DNA of 64,000 nt from Cryptococcus deneoformans JEC21. Lineage: Eukaryota > Basidiomycota > Tremellomycetes > Tremellales > Cryptococcaceae. Below the pieces are notes generated by a model. The model made no database searches. It saw only the letters and a program-made list of their open reading frames with translations, and was not told the origin of the DNA. This document shows, in pieces, positions 22,213 through 33,491 of this stretch. The position numbers and the translations under genes were made by a program. The DNA lies in the NCBI RefSeq assembly GCF_000091045.1, contig NC_006686.1, forward strand, positions 983,501 through 1,047,500. Reading direction: 5' to 3'. The first letter of the stretch is position 1; every line of letters begins with the position of its first letter.

Positions 22213-25200
22213 ATGGGTGAGTACTTCCACATTTCAGCTCTCTCTATACTGACACGACCCTCTCTTCAGACCCAGCGATCGCCAGAAGTAGGTACCTGTC
22301 TCATCCTGGGTTGGATACTACTGATCTACTGTCACATCGCAGGTCTCAATGATAAAATGTGAGGTATAGTGAACCCCAGGTACTCTTCTAACGCTCATTC
22401 TTCTTATTAGCTATGACCGCCGCAAAGCTGCAGCTCTTGAGCTTGAAAAGTAAGCCCCTCTTAAATCAATACATAGCTCAATCTAGTCCAGGCAGGTCCT
22501 GTCCTCCGACACTGTCAAGATTTCAGCTATCATCGACCAGCTATGTGCAATGCTAAGCTCAAACAATTCGGCACTTCATACACGAAATGGCGGTCAGTGC
22601 AGAAGTGGCGGCGGTGATACACGATTAGACAAAGCTAATCCTTCAGCAGGCTTGATAGGATTAGCTGCTACTGCCATTGCTCTTGGGCAGGATGTGGCGC
22701 CATATCTAGGCCAAATTATCCCGCCAGTTCTGGCTTGCTTTCAAGACCCAGAAAGTAGACTACGTTATCACGCATGTGAAAGCCTGTATAACATGTAAGT
22801 TCCTCACTATCTCTCAAGTACGCAGTTGATATTCATCTTTACAAGAGCGAAAGTAAGCAAGGGAGAGATACTTGTGCACTTCAATGAAATCTTCGATGCC
22901 CTGTCGAAACTGTCGTCAGACTCGGAAATGTCCGTGAAAAACGGAGCAGAGTTACTCGATCGTCTCATGAAAGACATAGTAGCCGAAGCAGCGCCTAGCT
23001 ATGTCTCCATCTATCCTGATAATCGTAACCCAAGCCTTTCTTTGGGGTCCACTGCCGGAAACCGATCATTGACGATGGATTCGAAGAGCCATGATGGCTA
23101 TCAGGATATGAGGGACGCAGAGCACTTCGAAGATAACAGAGCATTTTCGCTCGAACGGTTTATCCCCCTGTTGTCGGAGAGGGTTTATGTCATCTCTCCT
23201 TTTACGAGGATGCACCTCGTTTCGTGGCTCATGGTTCTTGACTCCATTCCGGATCTAGAGCTTGTTGCGTGGCTCCCGGAATTCCTGGACGGTCTCTTGT
23301 AAGTTTGGCCAGACCGGATAGGCCCTCCAGGTTGCTAATAAAGAAAGAAACAGAAAATATCTCTCGGACAATAATGTGGACGTTAGACTTGCTGCCGAGA
23401 ACGTGTTGGCTGAATTCCTTCGCGAAATCAAGTACATCGCCCAGGTTCAAGATAAACAAGCCGAAAATGAGCGCACCGCCAAGGACGCACGCGAGACTAT
23501 TGAGAGCAAAAAACGGGAGATTGGATCCAAAGATGGATCGGTTTTCCAGAATGACTCCGAGTCCGAAGAAGGAGAAGTTCAAGGAGAGGCTGATGAAGAA
23601 CACAACTGGGAAGGTGAGGGTTCGGGTGCATGGGTACCTGGCCAAGGAGTTTTGGTGGATCACGCGGCCATCATGGAAATTATAATACATAATCTGTCTT
23701 ATGATGGTAAGCACATCCAAATCCCATGTCAGTGCTTTATGTTCGAGAACTAAGTCAATAACTCAGATGAGCTGGTGCAATCCACAGCTATGGAGTGGAT
23801 ATTGACATTTTTGGAATTTGCCCAGGACACCGTGGTTGCTTTTACTCCTCAAATCGTCCCTGCCATCCTGCCCAATTTGGCATCTTCTCAGTAAGTAGCA
23901 TTTGCAGCACTGCCTTTATGAAAGCCAAAGCTTACTCAATTGATCAGTCCACAGATAAAGATGGCTGCATACGACACAAATTCCAGTCTATATCATGTGA
24001 TCCAATCCATTGCCCTCCAAGTTCAGCGCCCACGTTCCTTAACAGAGGCCCCATATACAGCCCCCTTAGTTGGCACGAATTCGTCACTCGCTGGATCTCC
24101 GCCTTTATCGCTCACACTCACGTCTGCGTCGACCAAGAAAGACCCTATTATTGAAGTGAACGATAGCGCCAGGTCGCCCCCGGCGGCGCCGGTCAGCGAT
24201 CCTCTTGAGGCTGCTACAGTACCGCCGGTTATCAATACCGTGTCTTCCCCTGTGACAGTGTCAGGAGGTATTGCTCAAAGAGGTCCGACTTCTAGCATGT
24301 TGACGAGCGGTCTTGGACATAAAACTAGACAATCGGCGACTATCTCTTTGCATCAAGTTTCGGAGCCAGTTACGCCGTCTTCTAACGATGCGCCGGCTAT
24401 ATCCATTGCAAATCCTGCCAAGGGCGCGAAAGTACAATCCGACAATGCTTCGGCCACAGCGCCTCCAGTGCAACCCCTTACATTAACTTCCTCTCTATTA
24501 TCCCCCAAGGCTGAGACACAGCAGACGATGGAAGAAGATCAAGATCCATTTGATGTCAAAGAGACTGTAAACGTATTAACCTTGCAGTTTCTGAGTGATC
24601 ACGCGGAAACCAGGATTGCGGCTTTAGAGTGGTTATTGATGCTGCATCTTAAAGCGCCTGATAAAGTGAGTCACCGTGAACCAGTTAGTTACCCATCAAA
24701 AGTATGAAAAGACTAATTTCTTGATAGATTCTGTCCCGGGATAGTGGGACATTCCCGGCGCTCCTTAAAACCCTTTCAGACCCTTCTGAAGACGTTGTGA
24801 AACATGACCTTCAACTTTTGGCTCAGATATCCTCCTCCTCTGAAGACTCATATTTCACTTCTTTTATGATCAAGGTACTGGAGCTATTCAGCACGGACAG
24901 ACGATTGCTTGAGCAAAGAGGAAGTCTGATCATCAGGCAATTGTGTTTACATCTGAACGCAGAAAGAATTTTCAGGACAATTGCTGAAATTTTGGAAAAG
25001 GACGATGTGAGTAGTGTAGAAAGCTATCAAGAGCTGTCGCTCATGAAAAAGTCAGGACTTGGAGTTTGCAAGCATGATGGTAGTCAAATTGAACATGATC
25101 TTGATAACATCACCGGAATTAGGAGATTTCAGACGGCGACTGAAGAACCTTGACTCTAGAGTACACCATTTGTTCTTGCTACTACGGACTTAGAGCTAAT

Positions 25201-26302
25201 TTCAGTCCCACCTTAGGATGGCCAAATGCTATTTTCATCTCTGTATCGTTCCTGGTGTCATAACGCGGTAGCTGCGTTTTCGCTGTGTCTTTTAGCCCAG
25301 GCTTATGAGCATGCCTCGAACTTGCTCCAAATATTGTGAGTGTCCCAGGCTGTATATAATCGACGAGAGTTTGACCAAAATCTACAGTGCCGATCTCGAA
25401 CTTACAGTTCAGTTACTTGTTCAAATAGATAAGCTTGTCATGCTCATTGAATCACCAGTTTTCACGTGTACCTATATCCATTCTTTTGTGTCGCCTCATC
25501 TAAATGAAGCTGATGGGTGCCACTTCCTTTAGATCTCCGTCTGCAGCTTCTTGAACCCGACAAATACCCATGGCTTTCTAAATGCCTTTATGGTCTTCTC
25601 ATGATTCTGCCTCAGAGTACGGCGTTCATATCTCTGAGAGCTAGGCTACAAGTCGTTCACTCATCTGGCTATGTACCTACTACCACCAAACCGTGAGTGG
25701 CTATGTTATTCCAGGACGTGAAGGGTCCTCTGATGCCCAATGGTGGCACAGACCATCTACCGCGGCTTTCGGACCGACTCGATCAAAAATAGGCAAAGAT
25801 GAGATCAGATGGCAGGAACTTCTTTCTCGTGAGCATTGAATTGTTCGACTTCTCCACCTGACGAAATTTTGCTAACTGCGGTATGATACAAGATTTTCGC
25901 AATGTTCAAAACCGGCACGAAAAGGCACGCCGCCAACTCAATTCGACCGACATTGGATCCACTCAGGGATCTATGCACTACCCCTCTCCTTTTCAGAACT
26001 ATTCTTCCAACACATCTGTACCTGGCCCATCCGCTGTTGGCTCTTCCTCTAAAGGCACGACAAGGAAGAAGGCTACGACTACAACATCCAACTCAAAACA
26101 AGGGAGTACAGATATTCGCTCGGGCACATCACCCCTCAACCCGAAAAGAGGGGCGTCCAATTCAACAAATGGGACTGGTTTAGTGAGTTTGGGGGGCGCT
26201 GTGGCCAGTATGAACGCCACGCAGGGTCTTGGTATAAGACCAACGAGCCCAGGCAGGAAAAGGATTTTGGGTGGATTGAGGAAGGGTGGAAGCAGGGATT
26301 AG
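22213..26302 (+). CDS. VAC14: VAC14, scaffold of the Fab1/PIKfyve PI(3,5)P2 complex
   Basis: Seventeen exons that sum exactly to 1,066 residues plus a stop. The first four exons are 4, 18, 16 and 39 nt (22213-22216, 22270-22287, 22343-22358, 22411-22449) and spell the conserved start MDPAIARSLNDKIYDRRKAA. HEAT-repeat blocks follow ([54 protein letters not shown]). A ~190-residue low-complexity insert lies near 24000-24540. Then comes the conserved C-terminal VAC14 region ([74 protein letters not shown]). VAC14 assembles the Fab1 lipid kinase and Fig4 phosphatase on the vacuole or endosome. Some small-intron boundaries were chosen by reading frame and family match. Confidence 0.93.
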
Positions 26303-26662
26303 ATGATGTGGTTGCCATATTTTTTATGTTGTCAAATATGTGAGAGACAAATACGCCACAATGACTGCTGTAATAGACCTCCTATTTTTGCTATTCTTGT
26401 TTAGGATGAACCATGCAGGGTTGTGGGGTTGGGGTGACATGGTTTATGTTCAAATTGCCGGCTTGTCGTTCCGTTTGTTCCCGTTACAGCTTGTCGTCGT
26501 TTTCATTACCTCCACCGCTGCCCGTCGCCCGCGCGCTGCCTGTTTCCTGCCAGTCATACTTCCATTATTATTGTCCACTTCGCATTTTTACTCTCTGCGC
26601 TATTCCCATTCCCTTGCTCTTCCGCCCCTGCTCTCCCCAATTCTGACCGTCTTGTCCCATCC
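26303..26662. promoter_or_regulatory. Intergenic, VAC14 to MED25-like gene
   Basis: 360 bp, pyrimidine-rich on the plus strand in its second half, as is usual for promoters in this genome. No gene is seen. Confidence 0.4.
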
Positions 26663-29472
26663 ATGTCAGCGTGTACCGTGACTTTTGTCTTCGATTCCGC
26701 TCTTCCCCTACAGCAATACACCAAGCTCGTGCAACCAGATGGTATAATTTATAAACTTATACAACGCCTAGAAGAGAAGCATGGAGGAAATCATTACGTG
26801 CGTATTTAATCCTTCAGCTTCCCTTGGTTGTTCTTCACCTGACCATGTTACCAGTTACACGTCTCCGTCCTCATCACCCCTCCGACGTCGTCGAACCGGT
26901 CAATAAAGAAAAGTATGAGCAAAGCTTTTAGATCAGAGTATGGTTCGGCATCGACTTTTCTTGCTGCCCTCCCAAAGCTATCCGTGCTGTTCCCGCCGAG
27001 AAGTTTAACTCCTCATCATTGGCCGCAATTCGACCCTCGTATCTTGCCCTCCGAGACTCGAGCTAAAGATGTCAAGAGGAAGCGCAGCGAGGATGTCCGT
27101 ATCTTGGATGGTGTTGTGGGTGGATTGGAGGTGAGTCCACAAATCATGGATATAGGTCAGAGGAGCTAAGTGTCACAACTGTGCAATTGTGACAGCTTCT
27201 TGAACGCCCTCAGCCCATTCACGGACCATCTCCATCACAAGCATACATGTCCCTTACACCCAACACATCTGCCCCATTACTTGAATACATCTGCACACCT
27301 TCAAACGCCATGCAAGATTCTCCTCTACAGCGATATTTGGTGATGGTTTCCATGGCTACTAGTGCTCCTTCGCCTTCATATGACGGCAGCGTAGACGTTT
27401 TTGCTCATTACAACTGGGACTCTATCTGGGATGGACGAGGGTGGGCGGCACTGGAGCAGGAATGCAAAAAAGGAAATGTAAAGTGCTCCTGCATCATCGC
27501 AGGCGTAACTGGAAATGAGAACCGGGCGAAGAAGATAAAGGAATTGTGTGAAGCTGTGAGAGGAACTCATACAAACGTTGCCGAATACTAATAATAAGTT
27601 TCAGGTGGCTGAACATGTTGATGAAGCATGGTTCAAGGTACCCCCCACTGTGGAGCTAGTTCTCTCAGGGTTTGTCATTGAAGGTAAAGACACCATGCAC
27701 TTGCAGACGACAACTGAGTTGTTTTTTAGCCGACAATACTTATACTCCCCCAAGGGACATGGCCTCCACGACTGCTGAACCAACTACTGCGCCAGTCTCT
27801 CTTCCCCCCGCGAACAAACCCGATATAAGAGTCTTACAGCAAGCTCTTTCCCAATCACAAAGCCGTTCCAGCCTTGAGGCCGGCCTTGGCAGCTCATTCA
27901 ATCCTGCTACGTTATCCAAAATGGATCCTCAACTTATTGCTAGCATGCTGACTGCGATCAAGGCTCAGAATGAACAGCAAGGTGTGGGAGATCAACGACG
28001 GAGCCAGGTGCAACAGTTACTGGAGATGCAGCAAAAAGTTCTCGCCGCCAAAGCTGCACAAAGTAGAGGAAAAAATGGCCAAGGAGAAACTGTTATGGCT
28101 GCGATTCAGCAACAGCGAGCCCAACAGGCTCAAGCTTCAGGTCAGCCAACGCAAGTCCATTCTGTCCAACCAAGGTCTCAGACTATATGGTCAGGTGCAA
28201 TTGTCTGGGGAGCCCCAGGAGGTAGCGGATCGAATGCTTCCGGTGAGCACTGACGCCTTTTTCTTATTCCCGGCAAGGCACTCTCATTGACAGAAGAGGC
28301 AAGGCTCTGTAGGTGTCGAGGCACAACTGTTCAGCGGCATTCCCGATTCTGTCATGGTATCTCACTGGCCCAAAGGTATGTTATAAGCTAGCAAAACTTC
28401 TTTGCTTATTCACTTTCTGCCATTAGAGCTTCTTTTACGAAATCTTGCTATCATTCACCTCCCATCTCTGACGGAATACGCCAAAGAAAATTCCTGCCCC
28501 ATCATTGCATTTATGCCCAGCGACAAAACGCCAAGTGGCACAACCCCCAACCCTGGTATGATGCATTACAATCAACTTGGCACGAGTCTCAATGCGAAGA
28601 GCAACATGGTGGTCATTCCATTTCCTTCCATTGGGCCTGATCGAGGACTTCTAATCTTCTCCGCTCCTGTGGGCGGAACCTCAGCAGGCAGAGGTTTTAG
28701 ATTGATGGGGATAGCGTGTGTGGTAAGTGATCCATTTGAGTTTGGCAGATGAAGTGTTCTGATCAGTTAGTAGCATGTATCCTTCCCTCCCCTGCAAATG
28801 GTAAATCCTCGTGCTGCGCCTACTACCATGGATCCTCGGCGTGCCCCTGTCAATACTTCTACGTTGCAGCAACCGCCGACTGGCACATCCCAGAATCAAC
28901 AATTCCGTCCTTCTCCCGTTTTACAACAAGATTTAGTCAATCAGTTTAATCAGGGGCAGAGCCAAGGGCAAGCAACGCCAGCGGCTCAGTTTGCCGCGTT
29001 GATGCAGCAGCAAGCTCAAGCTCAGTCTCAAACTCAGTCTCGGGTATTACAGTCTCAGCCACCCCAATTGACTCCGCAGGGACAGAACCCGCCCATCAAC
29101 TCATCGTTACCTCATCCTCAAAATACAACTCGAGGTATCACCTTTCAACAATATCAGCAGATTCTATCACATGCTCAAAAACTGGGCATTGTACTTCCAG
29201 CTTTTGACTACACTAGTATACCGCAAGACAAGTTGCAAACTCTCATTAACGGGTTGAAAATGGCTGAGATGAAGCAGCGTCAGCACGCTCAAGCGCAGCA
29301 AGCACAGGCTCAGCAACAACAACAGCAACAACAACAGCAACAGCAACAGCAACAAGAGCAGATACAAGCGCAAATGGCTCAAATGCAGCAAATGATGGCG
29401 CAGCAGTCTCAGAGCGGACAGGGAACTTCTGGCGCGGGGATAGGATTACGGAATTTCCAACCGGGACCGTAG
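26663..29472 (+). CDS. MED25: Mediator subunit 25-like protein (vWA + ACID/PTOV + Q-rich)
   Basis: Eight exons (26663-26797, 26855-27130, 27196-27555, 27605-27683, 27730-28242, 28304-28375, 28427-28722, 28774-29472), 809 residues. Residues 1 to ~280 have the layout of a von Willebrand A domain: a first strand TVTFVFDSALPLQQY, a central YLVMVSMATSAPSP strand, and WAALEQECKKGNVKCSCII. A Gln-rich linker follows. The next module begins IWSGAIVWGAPGG and contains SDSVMVSHWPK-like, LAIIHLPSLTEYAKEN, GLLIFSAPVGG and GFRLMGIACV, the order of the activator-interacting ACID/PTOV domain. The rest is Gln-rich, with a 15-Gln run at 29311-29355. MED25 receives activator signals in animals and plants; the fungal role is unknown. 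The alternative is an unrelated Q-rich cofactor. The exon 6 acceptor was chosen to restore frame. Confidence 0.62.
29311..29355 (+). repeat. CAG/CAA microsatellite coding 15 glutamines
   Basis: Fifteen consecutive CAG or CAA codons in the last exon of the MED25-like gene. The mixed codons limit slippage, but the tract is a likely length polymorphism between strains. Confidence 0.9.
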
Positions 29473-29930
29473 TGTTGATACGTTAAAGGGAGATTGTCAG
29501 GAAACGAAACTGCAGTCCAATTAAGACTGTCGAGAAACAAGACTGCAACCCAGTCAAGAAGGGAAAGGAGGGTTCTCTAGGATGAAAATGGGCTATAGAT
29601 ATTTTCAATACTGTTGATTTCTTATTGTTCGTATCTCGGCATGACTAGGTTGTACCACTTGTACAGATACCAAATGTCACCATTGTAGAGCTCCATTATT
29701 CTGCACCTTTTCTCACATTGAGACATTTTGGTATCGTGTCAGATTGGCATCTTGCCGGAATGATTCTCACTTACATTGTCCATTACCAAATAAAGATGGG
29801 GTGGACGAATTGGGACGATGCGCATATTGGCCGGGTACGAATCGATACTACTAATCATATGATTGTGCATAACAATTATCAAGTATAATGAGTATTAATT
29901 TAAGCCTTTTGCGTTATAGTGCCTACTTTT
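29473..29930. other. Convergent 3' flanks of MED25-like and TRL1
   Basis: 458 bp between two convergent stops. AT-rich towards 29870-29920. No gene or clear repeat. Confidence 0.4.
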
Positions 29931-32900
29931 TCAGGCCATTCCTCGAATCCTGCCTTCGCTCCTGGCCAGGCCGATTTTCATCCACTTTACATTTCCTCCG
30001 TTTGCGACGACCTCTTCGATTTCTCCTTCCTGCTCACCAGCTTCCAATCTTTCTCTGACAATCTTGACTAGGCTTCGACTCTCAAAAGCTGGCACGTCCG
30101 CATCTCTGGTACCGACTGTCACATGCAGATATGTTTTCGTGGCCTGTGGTAACACGCTATCCAGATCGGGACATAAAGATGGCGAAGCAGCGCCATCTGG
30201 TTCATCTGGTGTAGGACTGATTACGGGAGACAAGCCAGAGAGGCAAAATGCCATAGTACGATCATCCCATACAAGGTGGGTGAGAGAAAATGAATAGAGC
30301 GGGGGGTACTTGGAAGTGGCGATGGATTTGCAAGTCTCCCATAGAATCTCTTCTGGCCCAGGAGACTGAGCAAGCTCTGAGTCATCCCTACCTTCACGTG
30401 CTCCAGTCCTATTTCTAACTTCCATTTCAGCCTTTACGTTATTCTCGTGCGATAGAGTAACGTGTGGTTTAGCAGTAATCCTCCCACGTTTATACAACTC
30501 GTCCAAGAACGACCAAGCACTTTGACCTTTTTCAGTATCTCTAAAGGGTTCGATAGCTCCGCAGGCGAGTTCGTAAAGATTTATTTCTGGAGCCACAGCA
30601 AAGTAGCGAGTAGACCTGCCCTGCCGAGCTACGGGATGATATGGTGTAGTCGTCTTGTACAGACTTGCGGCTTCTAGGCCTTGGTTGATGACATCTTCCG
30701 ATGGCATCGTTAAACCGAGAGATTTCGTAAGACCTCGTACAACCTTTGTTAATGTAACCTTGGCGCTGTCCATCACACTGACGCTGATGATATCCTCAAA
30801 GATGGCAGGATCAGGTGGTGTATAGTCTCGAATGAACCTGCCTACCACCGCCTCGTGCTCCGCATCAAGGGTAGGATCAGGCCTCAGAGTCTGATGGTTT
30901 TCTCCACGGGCAACCACCCGATCAGAAAGAATGCGAAGAAGGCGGTAATACGGGAAGGTATCAAGGTCCCAAGTGACACAGATAAGACGGGTATCGAATT
31001 TTTGAAGCTTTTTGTCTTCTGCGATCTTGGCGAGTTCGTCGTAATGCTTGGGGATATGATTACATCTGTCTGCAAAAACGACGTCGTACGTGGCAAGGAG
31101 ATCCGTCACGTTTTTGATGAAAGTAGGTGCGGTCCTTTTAGCGGTAATGTCATCGCTCTGCGTATGGGCCAAACCAAATATTCTAGAAAGGGCGACACCC
31201 AATAGGGTTTTACCTGTAAGAACGTTAGATTTGATTCTGCCGTTTGGAAAAAAGGGCATCTTACCGCAACCAGGAATAGCAGCAGGTACTACGATCCACT
31301 TTTTTGGTAGTCCATCCCGATCGCCAGCCCTTTGCTCCTTATCAATCTTGCCCGCCCTCGCATCATCCCACTTTTTCTTGCCGTCTTCCTCGGCCCATTT
31401 CAAAAACCTTTCTCGGACTCTAATTACCCCACGGTTATAATCTTCAAATAGTTCGGGCTCTTTCTTCATCATTTCGCCCACCCATGTAGAGTAAAGTTTG
31501 ACCTCTGGCCTCTTCGCCCGAGAACGTACTTTTTTCCAAATTTCTTCTCTTTTTTGGGGATTAGTGTTCTCCAACAGAGGTAACATGACACGGGTTATCT
31601 CGCGGAACTGGCGATAGAGAAGATATGGTTCTTCAAACTTGATTTTGAAGAAAAACGGAGAGTTGGCTCGATATGGAGGCGCGCCCTGGCTCATGCCATC
31701 TTGCCCATTTTTAACCGTACAGCGAACTACAAAACCTTCAATCATTTCACCTTCCCAGGTGCCGCTTTGTGCCAGATCGGCTGTGAAGGACTTGACTTGT
31801 TCGAGGGTTTCGAGCTGGATATATTTGGTCTGAATGAATCCAAACTCTTTTGCAAATGTCGCCACATCAGATGGTGAGGAAGTGGAAAAGTGCGGGGTGT
31901 TTGAATTGAGGCCGTGGAGGTGAAGTCCCGTCCAATGCTCAGGAGTGGCTATCACGTGCTCTTCAAATGAGTCGTCACAAAGCTAGATGTGGTTAGCCCT
32001 AATTGAGGAAAGGAGGCTTTGACCGGCTTACCTCAAGCACTGCAGTCAAGTTTTTCTCCCAGAGTTTTTGTGCCAACTCTTCCTCTGTTTTCCCGCTGGA
32101 TTCCAACGTCCGTTTTAACCACCGTCTTCCGACCTCTGCGTGTTGCTGTGCCTCCTCATTCTCCTTTATCTCCTTCTTTTCCTCAGCTGCAGTAATCTGA
32201 GCGCTGTCCTCCGACTTGCCCTCATTTATCACCTTTTGTGCATATTTCAAAGCAGCCTTCTCGGCCTTTTTCAAAGCGTTCTTTGAGAGTGATTGATTCG
32301 CTTGCGATTGTTCGAGAGTAAGGTCTTTAAAATGTTTATCAAGGGATCCAACTGTCGGAGGAAAAGACGGTATGGTGCGAATTTGACTGATTTCTGGTCC
32401 CAAGGCCGAGTCTCCGCATTTTTGGGCAGGCTTTTCCTTGTCGATTAGTTTCTCTGAACCAGACAAATCGACGCCTTCAGCAGCTGTGGTGGTGCCAAGG
32501 GAATGCTTGGAGGCCACAATGAGATGGGTGGGAGAAAGCGCAGATATGAGGATCAGGCAACCATTGGATTTGAGCGTAAGGTAATACGGTCCCTGGGTGT
32601 GTTGTTTCATCGCGTCCCACTGTCTGTGTGTCAGCAAAGCGCATAGCGTAGAGCGCTGCAAGGCCCACCTCAGTCCATGAGACTTCGCCAGTATTAAAGA
32701 ACTTGTCGTAGCCTCTGAGTACTATTCTCTCCCTGGGCGCATCTGGGTCACTTCCGATCTGGCCGGAACATGCTTCCAAAGGAGGTACAGGGTCTCCTTC
32801 CAGTACTTCTTCGGTAAACAAGCCTCTAGCAAGAGTGGGAAATACGAGGGACTTTTTGAAGTACATATGCTCTGTCATCTTCCAGCTCGTTATGAGCCGG

Positions 32901-33082
32901 TCTCTGGCATGCTCATTCTGCCCGTGGGCGTACAGAGCTGCTGGGTATCGATGTACGGTGGTCCTGATGGCCTTGGGGTCTGTGGCGTGGAGGTCGCGGA
33001 GGGCACTAAGGAGACGGGGGGTGCTCTCCGGGTGCTTCGACGCGTAGGTGCTTGGCTGGGGCGGGGGCGGGGCGGGGGACAT
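29931..33082 (-). CDS. TRL1: Fungal tRNA ligase TRL1 (ligase, kinase, cyclic phosphodiesterase)
   Basis: Four exons: 33082-32669, 32619-32032, 31982-31265, 31213-29931, giving 1,000 residues. The N-terminal adenylyltransferase domain has the nucleotidyl-transfer motif LKSNGCLI with its Lys nucleophile, then GFVVRCTVK and FFFKIKFEEPYLLYRQ. The central polynucleotide kinase has a P-loop, IPGCGKTLLG, formed exactly across a 51-nt intron, then QSDDI and VFADRCNHIPKHY. The C-terminal 2H phosphodiesterase has two HxT motifs (HVTLSH and HVTVGT). This tripartite enzyme heals and seals tRNA exons after splicing, and in fungi also joins HAC1/HXL1-type mRNA halves in the unfolded protein response. An acidic/Lys-rich insert (~residues 230-300) makes it longer than the budding-yeast enzyme. 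It is divergent from UFD4. Confidence 0.95.
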
Positions 33083-33491
33083 GGCGGCGGGCGAGTCAGC
33101 AAACGACCGTTGCACGACCAGTTCACATAAATAGTACAGGAACGAGCAAGAATCTTCCCCTCCCCTCGCCTCCACTCTGTCCCGATCCACCGGACATCTC
33201 CCCTCTCCGTCTTCGGGACGCTGACTGTAGCGGTCTGTGCGCACCTCTTTGCCGCAGAGCCGCATCCCCATTCTCATCCACACCGCTTCTTTCTTCCTCT
33301 CTTTCTCCTTCTTCCCTCCTCGTCCACACCCTCCCTTTCGACATTCCCCTCCGCAGCGCTCATGGACTGTCGCCACTTCATGAGTGTCAAACATCGTTCA
33401 TAGACTTCTCACCATATACCCACCACAGCTCTTCAGCAGGCCCACAAACTAGGGTCCTTCCGTACACAGTACACCTTCCCTTTTCCGCTCA
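33083..33491. promoter_or_regulatory. Divergent promoter, TRL1 / UFD4
   Basis: 409 bp, very CT-rich on the plus strand (33150-33350), between two divergent starts. No known element can be named. Confidence 0.45.
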
